A DNA stretch of 64,000 bases, from NCBI GenBank assembly GCA_035628135.1, contig DASPKM010000006.1, forward strand, positions 868,001-932,000. The letters are read 5' to 3'. The DNA comes from DASPKM01 sp035628135. GTDB taxonomy: Bacteria > Bacteroidota > Bacteroidia > Chitinophagales > Chitinophagaceae. Shown here piece by piece: positions 1 to 9,262 of the stretch (positions are counted from its first letter, which is position 1; the number at the start of each line of letters is the position of its first letter). The notes under the pieces are model-generated. The model ran no database searches. It was not told the DNA's origin and saw only the letters and a program-made list of their open reading frames with translations. The translations under genes were made by a program, and so were the position numbers.

Positions 1-176
1 GGCGCAAGGTGATCGAAACTATGTATCACTCCCGGCGTGGTACCCGGCAGGTCGAGCCTGAACACGGCGCCTCCGTTCTTTTGTCCCAAATGATTGATCG
101 GGCCAACCAGCCGTGGTTGCGCAACCGCACTGCAATAGCCATTGCATGCCAATAACAACAATAAAATTCTCTTCAT
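1..176 (-). CDS. Secreted protein, N-terminal part only (possible GloVer-repeat protein)
   Basis: The gene begins at an ATG at 174-176 on the minus strand and runs off the left edge, so only about 58 residues are visible. The first 20 or so form a signal peptide (MKRILLLLLACNGYCSAVAQ, with a plausible cut after AVAQ). The stretch after it, with NGGAVFRLDLPG followed by GVIHSFD, resembles the short tandem 'GloVer' repeats of secreted Bacteroidota proteins, in which GG-x-VF and a later SFD recur. That resemblance rests on one repeat and is tentative. The start is chosen because the signal peptide begins there. The function is unknown. Confidence 0.5.
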   Translation of the reverse strand, partial: MKRILLLLLACNGYCSAVAQPRLVGPINHLGQKNGGAVFRLDLPGTTPGVIHSFDHLA

Positions 177-287
177 GAACCATGTTTTGTGGGAATACAA
201 ATTTCTATTGTAAGGCAATGCGGGTCAATCGCCCAAAGGGGGGGTAATGGTGATTGGTGAAATGCTAATTGGTGAGTTACTCACCGC

Positions 288-914
288 TCACCTCAAATAA
301 ACTTTGCTGATAGCTTCGGCTTTGTTCTGTACGTGCAGCTTTTCGTAAATATGGCGGATATGTTGCTTGATGGTGTTGACAGTATTGTTCAACTCGTCGG
401 CAATTTCCTTGTATAAATATCCCTTGGCCATTAATTCGAGCACCTGTTGCTCCTTGGGCGTGAGGTGGTATTCGTTGACCGGCGCGCTGTTTTTTTGAAA
501 ACGCAATACCAGCTTCTTGGCGATTTCAGCGTTCATGGGCGAACCACCGAGGTGCAACTCGCGGAGCGATTCCATTATTTTGGCTGGAGAAGAGTTCTTG
601 AGCAAATAACCCGTGGCCCCGGCTTCGAGCGCTTTGAAAACAGTATCGCTGTTCTCATAGATCGTAAACATCATGAACTGGATGTCGGGTTTTTTTTCGC
701 GCACCTGCCTGATGCACTCGATGCCATCCATGCCGGGTAAATGAATATCCATGATCACGATATCGGGATCGAGCTGGATGCCTTCCGACAACATTGCCTC
801 CGCATTGCTGAAAACCTGCAGCACGCGGAAACCCTCCGTCATGTTGATGATGGCCGAAAGCCCGTTGCGGACTTCCTCCAGGTCTTCTACTATGCAGATG
901 CGTATGGGGTCCAT
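288..914 (-). CDS. LuxR/NarL-family response regulator
   Basis: This is a 208-residue two-domain regulator. Residues 1-125 form a receiver domain with the phospho-acceptor Asp56 (VIMDIHLPGMDG), acidic residues near the N-terminus (VEDLEE), a conserved Thr at about 84 and Lys106. Residues 150-205 form a LuxR-type helix-turn-helix (LTPKEQQVLELMAKG, then KEIADELN and TVKQH-like NTIKQHIRHIYEKL). It lies 26 bp downstream of the histidine kinase on the same strand, so the two are a probable cognate pair. The ATG at 912-914 is chosen because it begins directly at the receiver domain (MDPIRICIVED); an in-frame start at 953 would overlap the kinase gene. A 6-bp hairpin at 271-285 follows the stop but lacks a clear T-run. 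Confidence 0.93.
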   Translation of the reverse strand: MDPIRICIVEDLEEVRNGLSAIINMTEGFRVLQVFSNAEAMLSEGIQLDPDIVIMDIHLPGMDGIECIRQVREKKPDIQFMMFTIYENSDTVFKALEAGATGYLLKNSSPAKIMESLRELHLGGSPMNAEIAKKLVLRFQKNSAPVNEYHLTPKEQQVLELMAKGYLYKEIADELNNTVNTIKQHIRHIYEKLHVQNKAEAISKVYLR

Positions 915-940
915 GATAAAGTGTTTGACAAAGGTACCGT

Positions 941-3900
941 TTAGTACCACCAACCGGCATCACCCGTTTGGGTGAGTAGTGCAACTTGCACCGAAACGAT
1001 CGTGCCTGCGCTCCGCGTTATTTCCAGCCTCGCGTTTATCTCCCCTGCCCGCTTGCCTATGTTGCGAAGGCCATTGCCTATCAGTGGAAGCGCCACCGGA
1101 TCGAATCCCTTTCCATTGTCGGCAATGGTCAGCTGCAAACCATCATCGTTCAATACGGCCCTGATGTTTACATGGCTGGCATTTGCATGCTTTACGATAT
1201 TATGCACTACTTCCTTTGATATCAACAACAGATTTCTTTTTTGTTCATTGCTCAGCTTCACCGCCCGTATGGTCTTGGGGAATTCAAAGCTGTAGTCGAT
1301 GCCCGCGTTTTCCAATTGGTCTGCCGCCTGCTTGCGGATATATCCGAGTGTTTCTTCCAGGGTATTGTTGTCCGACTTCATGGTCCAGATAATATCGTTC
1401 ATATTATCAACGAGCATTTTTGCAGAGCTCACTATTTTGGCCGCGGTCGATTTTGCCTGCACAGGCGCGTCGGCCGTCAACCCTTCCGCCAGGTACCGGA
1501 TAGAAGTAAGCCCCGAACCGAGGTCGTCGTGCATTTCCATTGCTATCCTGGTACGTTCCTGCTCCACGGCTTTTTGTTTTTCGAAGCTCATGCGCTGCTT
1601 TTGCAATTTGCGGCGGTAATACGAGCGGATGGCCCACAACATCAATCCCAAAGCCAATACCACCATCGCGGACCTGAACCACCAGGTTTGCCACCAGGGC
1701 GGATGAATGATGATGGTGCAGGCGATTTCATTGTTCATCCAAATGCCTTCTCCATCCGTAGAACGTATATGCAAACGGTGCGTGCCGGGCGACCAGTCAG
1801 TAAAAGAAATGAGCCGGCGCGTCCCAAGCCTGATCCATTCCTTGCTATCGCCCAACCTGTATGCATATTGTATCTTTTGCTGGTCGTAATAATTGAGCGC
1901 GGCAAATTCTACCGACAAATAACGGTTCCCATGACTTAGTTCCAAAACAGGACGGTCATCGCTGTTGCCGGGAACTACGGTTGTATTCAGCACGCGAAAA
2001 TCGGTAAAGGCCAACCTCGGAAGGTTTGGGCCCGCGCTGCTCATTGCAGTCACGCTGTCGGGATGAAAATAATCTATGCCGAAAATGCCTCCGAAAAATA
2101 TCCAGCCCGCCTCATTCTTGCAACTGGAGCGGCGGTTGAATTCATTGTTCAACAGTCCGTCGGCCTTTCCATAGCTTCGAAACGTTTTGGTAGTGGTATT
2201 GTAGGTAGTAATGCCCGCATTGGTGGTAAACCATACATTGCCATGATCGTCTTTTTCGATGGCATACACGATGTTGTCCGGCAATCCATCTTCTTTTGTA
2301 TAATGCCTGAATGCACCCGATGCAATATTATAAGAGCATAGCCCGCCATTGTACGCTGCCATCCATACATTCTCATTTGCATTGTCCAGCTCAACGCCAT
2401 ATATAAAATCAGATGAAATGCTTTTTGGGTCCTTGTCGTTATGCTGGTACTGAACAATGCTGTTGTCTTTTGTATTGAACCTTAGCAAACCCTTGCTGCT
2501 CCCGATCCAGATATTGCCCTTGTCGTCTTCCTGCGCATCGTAAAAGAAATGGTTGCCATAGATGGTATCGTTGCGGCAAAAAACTTTTTGCAAAGGCGCT
2601 TTCATCTTCACCATATAATAACTACGGCCATTGCGGGAGCGGTAGATATACAACACGCCCGGCGCAGGCGGCGATGTTACCTGCCCGCGTGCCGGACCTT
2701 TATGCCCGATGCGGTACATCGTTTCGCCATTTACCAGTGCAAGGTTGCCGTGCTGGTCTTTAATGATCGCGCCTTCGCTGTACCAGCTATAGCCCGCGGG
2801 CAAGGCCTGCTTCGGCAATACCGTGGTGTTGCCCGTAACCAGGTCAACCTTGCCCACCTGGTCCCAGATATTGATGAACCATATATCGTTGCCCGATTGC
2901 TGCAATCCCATAATATACGTGCCTGCACTGTTGCCTGCCTTATCGCTCGAAATAAAGAGATTTTTAAAGCCTGCATTCTGCGGCACCATTTTATTGATGC
3001 CGCCGCCAACTGTTCCAATCCACATGAAGTGGTCCCGGTCTTCGCGGATCACATTGATCTCGGGATGCGTAAGCGCATTGCTTTGACTGCCCGTTGAATA
3101 ATATTCCGATGCAAGCGTGGTTGCATGTATTTTAAACAATCCATTGGAGCTGCCCGCCCAGATATTGCCCTGGGAATCTTCGGTCACTACATCAAACCGC
3201 AATGTTTCATTTTGCAGGTGCGCGGGCAAGGGCAATTTCGTGATAGTCCTTGTCGCGGGCTCAAAGCGTACCAGTCCATTCCTGTTGGTGGCTATCCAGT
3301 AGTATCCCCTGCTATCGTGTAATACATTAAAGGTTTCATATTGATAAAATGCGGAGAAATCGGGTCCGGCGGGCGTTTTTCGGTTACACGTTCGGGTTAT
3401 AGGATCGTAAAAGAATACGCCGGTCTTGCTCATGATCATATGGTTGCCCTTCCGGTCGGTATATGCATTTTCCACTCTCGATATAACGCATTCTTTATTG
3501 TTTTCATCGTACACGGGGATCTTTACAAAGCGGCGCGTTCTTGTATTGAACAGCAGCACGTCGTATTCGCAGGCCAGCAGGATTTCTTCTTTATTGACAA
3601 AGATGCCGTCGGCAAACTCCATCTGCCTGTCGGTATAACGGTAGCGGGTATTTTTGAAGGTCTGCGGGTCGAACTCGTTGAGGCAGGAGCTGCCGCCGAT
3701 CCAGAATTTGCCGGTAGCGGTATCTTCTTTTAAAAAGAACACGGAGTTATCGCCCAGTGAATTTGCATCGAAAGGCAAGTACTGGAACACTTTAAATCCA
3801 TAGCCATCGTAACGGTTAAGGCCACCGTGCGTACCGATCCAGATAAAACCCTTTTTATCCTGGTGAATGGCATAAATATATCCTTGCGAGAGCCCGTCGG

Positions 3901-4000
3901 CAGTGGTGATCTTGTCTATGCGCCACGACGATTGGCACCAACCCCGGGACATTCCCCAACAAACAGCCAGTATGGTCAGCAGCGTTCGCACGGTTTTCAT
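941..4000 (-). CDS. Two-component sensor histidine kinase with periplasmic beta-propeller
   Basis: The 1,019-residue protein starts with a signal peptide (MKTVRTLLTILAVCWG...). It continues with many ligand-sensor propeller repeats of the type GLSQGYIYAIHQDKKGFIWIGT, then a Y_Y_Y-like beta domain, one membrane segment at about 773-791 and a coiled linker. A HisKA_3 dimerisation domain follows with the phospho-accepting His824 (MEMHDDLGSGL), then an HATPase domain with the N-box Asn934 (VVHNIVKHA) and G-box (DNGKGFDP at about 961). This matches the periplasmic sensors of Bacteroidota that detect polysaccharide or envelope signals and signal to a LuxR regulator, which here is the next gene downstream. 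The start at 3998-4000 is chosen at the signal peptide; a longer in-frame extension to 4345 would run antisense into the divergent oxidoreductase gene. The ligand cannot be told from the sequence. Confidence 0.93.
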   Translation of the reverse strand: MKTVRTLLTILAVCWGMSRGWCQSSWRIDKITTADGLSQGYIYAIHQDKKGFIWIGTHGGLNRYDGYGFKVFQYLPFDANSLGDNSVFFLKEDTATGKFWIGGSSCLNEFDPQTFKNTRYRYTDRQMEFADGIFVNKEEILLACEYDVLLFNTRTRRFVKIPVYDENNKECVISRVENAYTDRKGNHMIMSKTGVFFYDPITRTCNRKTPAGPDFSAFYQYETFNVLHDSRGYYWIATNRNGLVRFEPATRTITKLPLPAHLQNETLRFDVVTEDSQGNIWAGSSNGLFKIHATTLASEYYSTGSQSNALTHPEINVIREDRDHFMWIGTVGGGINKMVPQNAGFKNLFISSDKAGNSAGTYIMGLQQSGNDIWFINIWDQVGKVDLVTGNTTVLPKQALPAGYSWYSEGAIIKDQHGNLALVNGETMYRIGHKGPARGQVTSPPAPGVLYIYRSRNGRSYYMVKMKAPLQKVFCRNDTIYGNHFFYDAQEDDKGNIWIGSSKGLLRFNTKDNSIVQYQHNDKDPKSISSDFIYGVELDNANENVWMAAYNGGLCSYNIASGAFRHYTKEDGLPDNIVYAIEKDDHGNVWFTTNAGITTYNTTTKTFRSYGKADGLLNNEFNRRSSCKNEAGWIFFGGIFGIDYFHPDSVTAMSSAGPNLPRLAFTDFRVLNTTVVPGNSDDRPVLELSHGNRYLSVEFAALNYYDQQKIQYAYRLGDSKEWIRLGTRRLISFTDWSPGTHRLHIRSTDGEGIWMNNEIACTIIIHPPWWQTWWFRSAMVVLALGLMLWAIRSYYRRKLQKQRMSFEKQKAVEQERTRIAMEMHDDLGSGLTSIRYLAEGLTADAPVQAKSTAAKIVSSAKMLVDNMNDIIWTMKSDNNTLEETLGYIRKQAADQLENAGIDYSFEFPKTIRAVKLSNEQKRNLLLISKEVVHNIVKHANASHVNIRAVLNDDGLQLTIADNGKGFDPVALPLIGNGLRNIGKRAGEINARLEITRSAGTIVSVQVALLTQTGDAGWWY

Positions 4001-4057
4001 CAAATTACTAAATATCCCCGGGTTTGTATAGCCTTCCGCCCCATTGCCTACAACCCT

Positions 4058-4065
4058 TATCTTTG
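4058..4065 (+). promoter_or_regulatory. Bacteroidota -7 element (TATCTTTG)
   Basis: The box is an exact match to TAnnTTTG, the -7 consensus of the Bacteroidota primary sigma factor, 22 bp before the ATG of the Gfo/Idh gene. No -33 TTG is seen at the usual distance. It lies in the 87-bp divergent gap between the histidine kinase and the oxidoreductase. Confidence 0.5.
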
Positions 4066-4087
4066 CCCGATTAACTTCGATATCCAC

Positions 4088-5062
4088 ATGCTCAAAATTG
4101 GTGTGTTCGGAACAGGACATCTTGGCAAATTTCACTTGAATAACTGGAAAGAGATCGAAAACGTTGAACTGGTGGGCTTTTACGATCCTGACGATTCCAC
4201 CGCAAACGAGGTCTCGGAAAAATACCAGCTGGCCCGCTTCCTGGACCCCGGGCGGCTGATGGACGCCTGCGACGCAGTGGACATCGTATCTCCCACCACC
4301 TACCATTTCGGGCTGTGCGCTGCCGCCATCCGCAAGGGCCGGCATGTATTTGTTGAAAAGCCGCTGGCCAATACCATGGATGAGGCCCGCCAGATACTAA
4401 AGCTGGTAAAGGAATCCAACATAAAATTCCAGGTGGGCCATGTGGAACGCTTTAATCCCGCCTTTACCGCCATCAAAGACCTCGACCTGCATCCCTTATT
4501 CATAGAAGTGCACCGCCTGGCGCAATTTAACCCCAGGGGCACCGAAGTGAGCGTGATCCTTGACCTGATGATCCACGACATCGACATCATTCTCAGCATC
4601 GTAAAAAGCGAGGTACGGAACGTGTATGCCAGTGGCGTAGCGGTGATGACGGATACGCCCGACATTGCCAACGTGCGCATAGAGTTCGATAACGGCTGCG
4701 TGGCCAACCTTACCTCGAGCCGGATTTCGATGAAAAGAATGCGTAAAATGCGCATCTTCCAGAAAGACGCTTACATTGGAGTAGATTTCCTGGACAAAAA
4801 ATCAGAAGTGATACGTCTGAAAACGGCAAAAGACCTCGACGCATTTACTTTTGATATCGAAACGCCCAAAGGCGTAAGAACAATAGCGGTAGCCAGCCCT
4901 GTAGTACAGGACGCCAACGCCATCAGGTTAGAACTGGAAGAATTCAGGAACGCGATCGTTAACAATACCCCCACTATTGTATCGGAGTTGGATGGATACA
5001 GGGCCATGGACGTGGCGCACCAGATACTGGAGAAGATTAAATTCAACCTACAGCTTAGCTGA
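4088..5062 (+). CDS. Gfo/Idh/MocA-family oxidoreductase
   Basis: This 324-residue NAD(P)-dependent dehydrogenase has an N-terminal Rossmann fold with the dinucleotide motif GTGHLG (residues 8-13) after MLKIGVF. The family motif EKP (FVEKPLANT, residues 90-92) carries the conserved Lys. A C-terminal alpha/beta substrate domain follows, with LMIHDIDIILS about midway through the protein. Such enzymes oxidise or reduce sugars, inositols or UDP-sugars; the substrate cannot be read here. It ends 5 bp before a sugar-phosphate transferase, so a role in making a nucleotide sugar or envelope glycan precursor is plausible (inference). The ATG at 4088 is chosen because it begins the Rossmann beta-strand exactly. 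A TAnnTTTG box lies 22 bp upstream. Confidence 0.9.
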   Translation: MLKIGVFGTGHLGKFHLNNWKEIENVELVGFYDPDDSTANEVSEKYQLARFLDPGRLMDACDAVDIVSPTTYHFGLCAAAIRKGRHVFVEKPLANTMDEARQILKLVKESNIKFQVGHVERFNPAFTAIKDLDLHPLFIEVHRLAQFNPRGTEVSVILDLMIHDIDIILSIVKSEVRNVYASGVAVMTDTPDIANVRIEFDNGCVANLTSSRISMKRMRKMRIFQKDAYIGVDFLDKKSEVIRLKTAKDLDAFTFDIETPKGVRTIAVASPVVQDANAIRLELEEFRNAIVNNTPTIVSELDGYRAMDVAHQILEKIKFNLQLS

Positions 5063-5067
5063 ATCGA

Positions 5068-6486
5068 ATGTCCTTTGCAAAAAAACTACATATCAGCTGG
5101 TACATCCTAAGCGATTACCTAACTGCCGTCATAGCATGGATCATTCTCTATTTCACGCGCCGTTATCTGCTGGAAGAAACCATCACCACGCAATCAGGTA
5201 TTTATCTTAATGACAGGTTTTGGTGGGGACTGATGGTATTGCCTGTGGGATGGCTTATGTTCTATACGCTGGTGGGCGCTTATAATTCTCTATACAGCAA
5301 ATCGAGGCTGAGCGAATTTAACTCCACGCTTATTTGCTCGCTTATCGGTTGCACGCTGGTGTTTTTCCTGATAGTGATCAACGACCCGCAGCACGATTAC
5401 ACTTATTATTACAAGGCCTACCTTACCTTCCTTGCCTCGCATTTTGTGCTCACCATTGCCGGCAGGTCCATTATACTTTCGATGGCGCGGAAACAATTGC
5501 TGAAAGGCGCTGTAAGGTTCAATACCCTGTTAGTGGGCGACAAATCGATGGCCTCTAAAATATATGCCGACACCGCGAATAGCCTGCGCCTTGCGGGCTA
5601 TCATTATGTGGGCTATGTAAGCAATGGCGAAAATGGAAAGAACGGCACCCCGCCCGGCCTTCCTTACATCGGCAACCTGCAAACCATTGAAAGCATCATC
5701 GACCAAAAGAACATTCACCTGGTGGTGATCGCCACTGAAAAAGGCGAGAAGCTGCAAGTGGAGAACATCATCGAAAGGCTAAGCGAAAAAGACGTGCTGA
5801 TAAAAATGGTGCCCGATACCCTGGACATTCTATCGGGCTCGGTGAAAACAAGCAACGTGTTCGGCGCGGTGCTTACCGATATCAGGACAAGCCTGATCCC
5901 CGACTGGCAGCAAAACATCAAGCGGCTCATAGACGTAATGACCGCGGGATTGGGATTGATATTCCTGTCGCCCCTGATGTTGTACGCGGCCATTCGCGTA
6001 AAACTTTCTTCCAAAGGGCCGATCATTTTTTCGCAGGAGCGCGTAGGTTATAAAGGCAAGCTTTTTCATATTTACAAGTTCAGGTCAATGTATGCCGATG
6101 CGGAGAAAGATGGCCCTGCCCTGTCATCGGCCCACGACCCGCGCATTACGCGATGGGGCCGCACCATGCGCAAATGGAGAATGGACGAACTTCCGCAGCT
6201 ATGGAACATATTGCGCGGCGAAATGAGTCTGGTAGGCCCCCGGCCCGAACGGCAGTTTTACATAGACCAGATACTGCAGAAGACGCATTATTTTAAATAT
6301 TTGCAGAAAGTAAAGCCCGGCCTTACTTCCTGGGGAATGGTGCAATACGGTTATGCCGAAAACGTAGATGAAATGATCGAGCGGATGAAGTATGACCTGA
6401 TTTATATAGAAAACGTATCCGTGGCATTGGATCTAAAAATACTGTTGCATACTTTGCGTATTATCTTCATGGGGAAAGGAAGGTGA
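5068..6486 (+). CDS. Undecaprenyl-phosphate sugar transferase (polyprenyl glycosylphosphotransferase)
   Basis: The 472-residue membrane enzyme has about four hydrophobic segments in the first 140 residues, a central Rossmann-like domain (FNTLLVGDKSMASKIY) and another membrane anchor (LIDVMTAGLGLIFLSPLMLY). The C-terminal bacterial sugar-transferase domain has the hallmark GPIIFSQERVGYKGK, YKFRSMYADAE, RMDELPQLWNILRGEMSLVG and PRPERQF. Family members move a sugar-1-phosphate from a nucleotide sugar to undecaprenyl phosphate, the first step of exopolysaccharide or O-antigen assembly. It starts 5 bp after the oxidoreductase and its TGA overlaps an ATG of the following reading frame (TGATG), so translational coupling is likely. 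No glycosyltransferases or export genes lie next to it, so the polymer is not defined. Confidence 0.93.
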   Translation: MSFAKKLHISWYILSDYLTAVIAWIILYFTRRYLLEETITTQSGIYLNDRFWWGLMVLPVGWLMFYTLVGAYNSLYSKSRLSEFNSTLICSLIGCTLVFFLIVINDPQHDYTYYYKAYLTFLASHFVLTIAGRSIILSMARKQLLKGAVRFNTLLVGDKSMASKIYADTANSLRLAGYHYVGYVSNGENGKNGTPPGLPYIGNLQTIESIIDQKNIHLVVIATEKGEKLQVENIIERLSEKDVLIKMVPDTLDILSGSVKTSNVFGAVLTDIRTSLIPDWQQNIKRLIDVMTAGLGLIFLSPLMLYAAIRVKLSSKGPIIFSQERVGYKGKLFHIYKFRSMYADAEKDGPALSSAHDPRITRWGRTMRKWRMDELPQLWNILRGEMSLVGPRPERQFYIDQILQKTHYFKYLQKVKPGLTSWGMVQYGYAENVDEMIERMKYDLIYIENVSVALDLKILLHTLRIIFMGKGR

Positions 6487-6509
6487 TGCGTGAATTATTC
6501 CAGGCGCTT

Positions 6510-9248
6510 ATGAAAAAATATCTTTACTTGTTAATTACTACCTGCTTATTGCAAACTACCGCATTTGCTCAACGGCCTTATTGGCAGCAACAGGTAAATT
6601 ATACCATCGATGTACGGCTGAACGATTCGGCAAATACGCTGGATGGGTTTGCAAAGATCGATTACATCAATAACTCGCCCGATACACTATACTTCATCTG
6701 GTTCCATATATGGCCCAATGCTTATAAGAACGATCAAACCGCGTTCAGCGACCAACTGCTCGAAAACGGAGACAAGAGTTTTTATTTCAGCGATAATGAA
6801 AAGCGAGGTTATATCAACCGCCTCGACTTCAGGGTAGAGGGGCTTCCCGCAAATATGGAAGACCATCCCGAACATATCGATATTGTGAAAGTGATATTGC
6901 CCAGGCCATTGGCGCCCGGCGGCAAACTGCAGCTTACCACTCCGTTTCATGTTAAGCTGCCTTCGGTATTTTCAAGAAGCGGGCATTTCTATCGTCATTA
7001 CCAAATAACACAATGGTATCCCAAGCCAGCGGTGTACGATGCCGAAGGATGGCATCCCATGCCTTACCTTGACCAGGGAGAATTTTATAGCGAGTTTGGA
7101 GATTACGACGTGCGCATTACCGTACCTCCCAGGTATATCGTCGCGGCCACAGGCGAAATGACCAAGGAAGAACAGTTGCAGAACGGGTGGAAAACCTTTC
7201 AATTCCAACAGGCAAGGGTACACGATTTTGCGTGGTTTGCCGACGCAGGCTTCCAGGTGCAGAAGGACAGCATCCGGTTGCCATCGGGACGCGTGGTAAA
7301 AGCATTTATTTATTATTTAGGAGCAGGTGGAAAGTATTGGACCAAAGCGATGCAGTATATTAAAGACGCCATCCTGTTCAGGTCGGAACTGCTGGGCGAA
7401 TATCCCTACAACACGGTTTCGCTGGTGGAAAATTTTAGTGGCTCCGGCGGCATGGAATATCCCACCATTACTACCATTAGCGCATCCACATCTGAAAAAG
7501 AAAATGATTTCGTTATCGGGCACGAATTGGGACATAACTGGTTCTACGGCATCCTGGCATCCAATGAACGCGCACATCCCTGGATGGATGAGGGCCTGAA
7601 CACCTATTATGATGTAAGGTACCTGCACAAAAAATATGGGAACTCGAATGTGGGATTGTTACATCGGTTTACAGGCGGGAAAGGTCTTGCGAAAAAATTG
7701 CCCGGTGATGAAATGCTGTTTGCATTGGACATTGTTACCGCCCTAAAAAAAGACCAGCCCATTGCAACACATTCCGAACAATTTACGGCTTATAATTATA
7801 ACGTTGTTGCCTATGTGCGTACCGCGCAATGGCTGGTGTCCATAGAACATTATCTGGGAAGGGAAGCATTCGATGCTGCGATGAAGGCCTATTATGAACA
7901 ATGGAAATTCAAACATCCCCGGCCTGAAGATTTTCAAAAAGCACTCGAAGCTGCTTCAGGCAAAAGTCTCTCCGTTTATTTCGACGCGCTCAATAAGAAG
8001 AACGACGTTCCTGCATTCGATGAAAAAAGAAAGATCAAATTTACCGGCCTGTTTTCGATGAAGGATTACAGGAAAGTGCATTACATAGGCATATTGCCGG
8101 CCATTGGCGGCAACAGGTACGATAAGTTCATGATCGGGCTCGGCATCCACAACTATTCCCTGCCCCTTAACCGTTTCAGGTTTGCAGTTTTCCCATTATA
8201 TGCCACCAACAGCCAGCAGTTGAACGGCATTGGCAAAGTTTCCTACACCTGGCTGCCCGATAAAAAAATATACAGCGTGCAGGCAGGCATTACAGGCGGC
8301 AGGTTCTCCAGCAGTAGCGGGATAGACAGCAATGGCAACAAAGTTTTCGGCGGATTTTATAAAATAGTGCCCTTTGTAAAAATAGAGTTCAATAAAAAAC
8401 GGCCGCGCAACGAAGAAACGTGGTGGCTCGACCTCCGCTCGTATCAGATCGGTGAAAAACAACTCGATTTTTTTCTGAAGGTCTCAGATTCGTTGTACTA
8501 TCCTACGGAAACAAAATACACAACCCGCTACCTGAACCAGCTAACACTGGGAATGGACAATTACCGCACGTTATATCCTTATGAGGCGCAACTGCAATTA
8601 CAACAGGCGCAACATTTTTACAGGCTCAATTTCACCGGCAATTATTTCTTCAATTACGCCAACGGCGGCGGCGTGAACCTCCGGTTGTTTGCGGCAAAGT
8701 TTGGATATCTCGGCAATCCTGATGGTTTCGCAAAACTGGACCTGGAGCGGTTCCAACCCAAGCTCACCGGCGTGCGCGGTAATGAGGATTATACATACAG
8801 CAATTATTTTATGGGGCGAAATGAGCAGCAGGGTTTTCCCAGCCAGCAGATCATGCTGCGCGACGGCGGCCTGAAGCTTCGGACAGATCTGTTCCAGGGA
8901 TTGCAAGGCAGGTCGGAAAACTGGGCGGCCGCCATCAACCTCAGCACTACGCTGCCCGATAAAATGTTTCCCATCAAGCTGCCCATAAAATTATTTTTAG
9001 ACGTAGGCACGCATGCCGAGGCCTGGGACCGCGATGCGGCCACCAGCCGGTTTTTGTATGTGGGCGGATTGCAAATAAGCATTTTCAAATTCATCAACAT
9101 CTACGCGCCGGTCATCATGAGCAGCGAGTTCCGCACGCAATTGAAGACCATACCCGAAGATTATAAATTCTTCAAACGCCTTTCTTTCTCGATAGATTTA
9201 CATATGCTGAACATTCGAAAAACAGCGGCCCCGGTTGGTATATTTTAA
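6510..9248 (+). CDS. M1-family metallopeptidase with a long beta-rich C-terminal region
   Basis: The protein is 912 residues long with a signal peptide (MKKYLYLLITTCLLQTTAFAQ). The M1 zinc site is intact: HELGH at 338-342 and the third ligand Glu361, giving HEXXH-x18-E. The substrate-side GGMEYP at 313-318 stands in for the usual GAMEN. Residues from about 515 to the end are not typical aminopeptidase. They show alternating aromatic strands separated by polar turns, as in outer-membrane barrels. An ATG at 6486, overlapping the stop of the preceding gene, would add eight residues to the signal peptide and is a possible alternative start. The enzyme is expected in the periplasm or outer membrane. 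It is the third gene of a tight plus-strand run. Confidence 0.9.
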   Translation: MKKYLYLLITTCLLQTTAFAQRPYWQQQVNYTIDVRLNDSANTLDGFAKIDYINNSPDTLYFIWFHIWPNAYKNDQTAFSDQLLENGDKSFYFSDNEKRGYINRLDFRVEGLPANMEDHPEHIDIVKVILPRPLAPGGKLQLTTPFHVKLPSVFSRSGHFYRHYQITQWYPKPAVYDAEGWHPMPYLDQGEFYSEFGDYDVRITVPPRYIVAATGEMTKEEQLQNGWKTFQFQQARVHDFAWFADAGFQVQKDSIRLPSGRVVKAFIYYLGAGGKYWTKAMQYIKDAILFRSELLGEYPYNTVSLVENFSGSGGMEYPTITTISASTSEKENDFVIGHELGHNWFYGILASNERAHPWMDEGLNTYYDVRYLHKKYGNSNVGLLHRFTGGKGLAKKLPGDEMLFALDIVTALKKDQPIATHSEQFTAYNYNVVAYVRTAQWLVSIEHYLGREAFDAAMKAYYEQWKFKHPRPEDFQKALEAASGKSLSVYFDALNKKNDVPAFDEKRKIKFTGLFSMKDYRKVHYIGILPAIGGNRYDKFMIGLGIHNYSLPLNRFRFAVFPLYATNSQQLNGIGKVSYTWLPDKKIYSVQAGITGGRFSSSSGIDSNGNKVFGGFYKIVPFVKIEFNKKRPRNEETWWLDLRSYQIGEKQLDFFLKVSDSLYYPTETKYTTRYLNQLTLGMDNYRTLYPYEAQLQLQQAQHFYRLNFTGNYFFNYANGGGVNLRLFAAKFGYLGNPDGFAKLDLERFQPKLTGVRGNEDYTYSNYFMGRNEQQGFPSQQIMLRDGGLKLRTDLFQGLQGRSENWAAAINLSTTLPDKMFPIKLPIKLFLDVGTHAEAWDRDAATSRFLYVGGLQISIFKFINIYAPVIMSSEFRTQLKTIPEDYKFFKRLSFSIDLHMLNIRKTAAPVGIF

Positions 9249-9262
9249 AGCCGATTGAACAA

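Noticed and set aside
1241..1939. Long open frames on the plus strand inside the histidine kinase gene and similar antisense frames elsewhere
   Set aside because: They are opposite-strand shadows of well-supported genes, with no recognisable domain or start context.
4001..4345. In-frame extension of the histidine kinase by 115 residues
   Set aside because: It runs antisense into the divergent Gfo/Idh gene, and a clear signal peptide begins at 4000.
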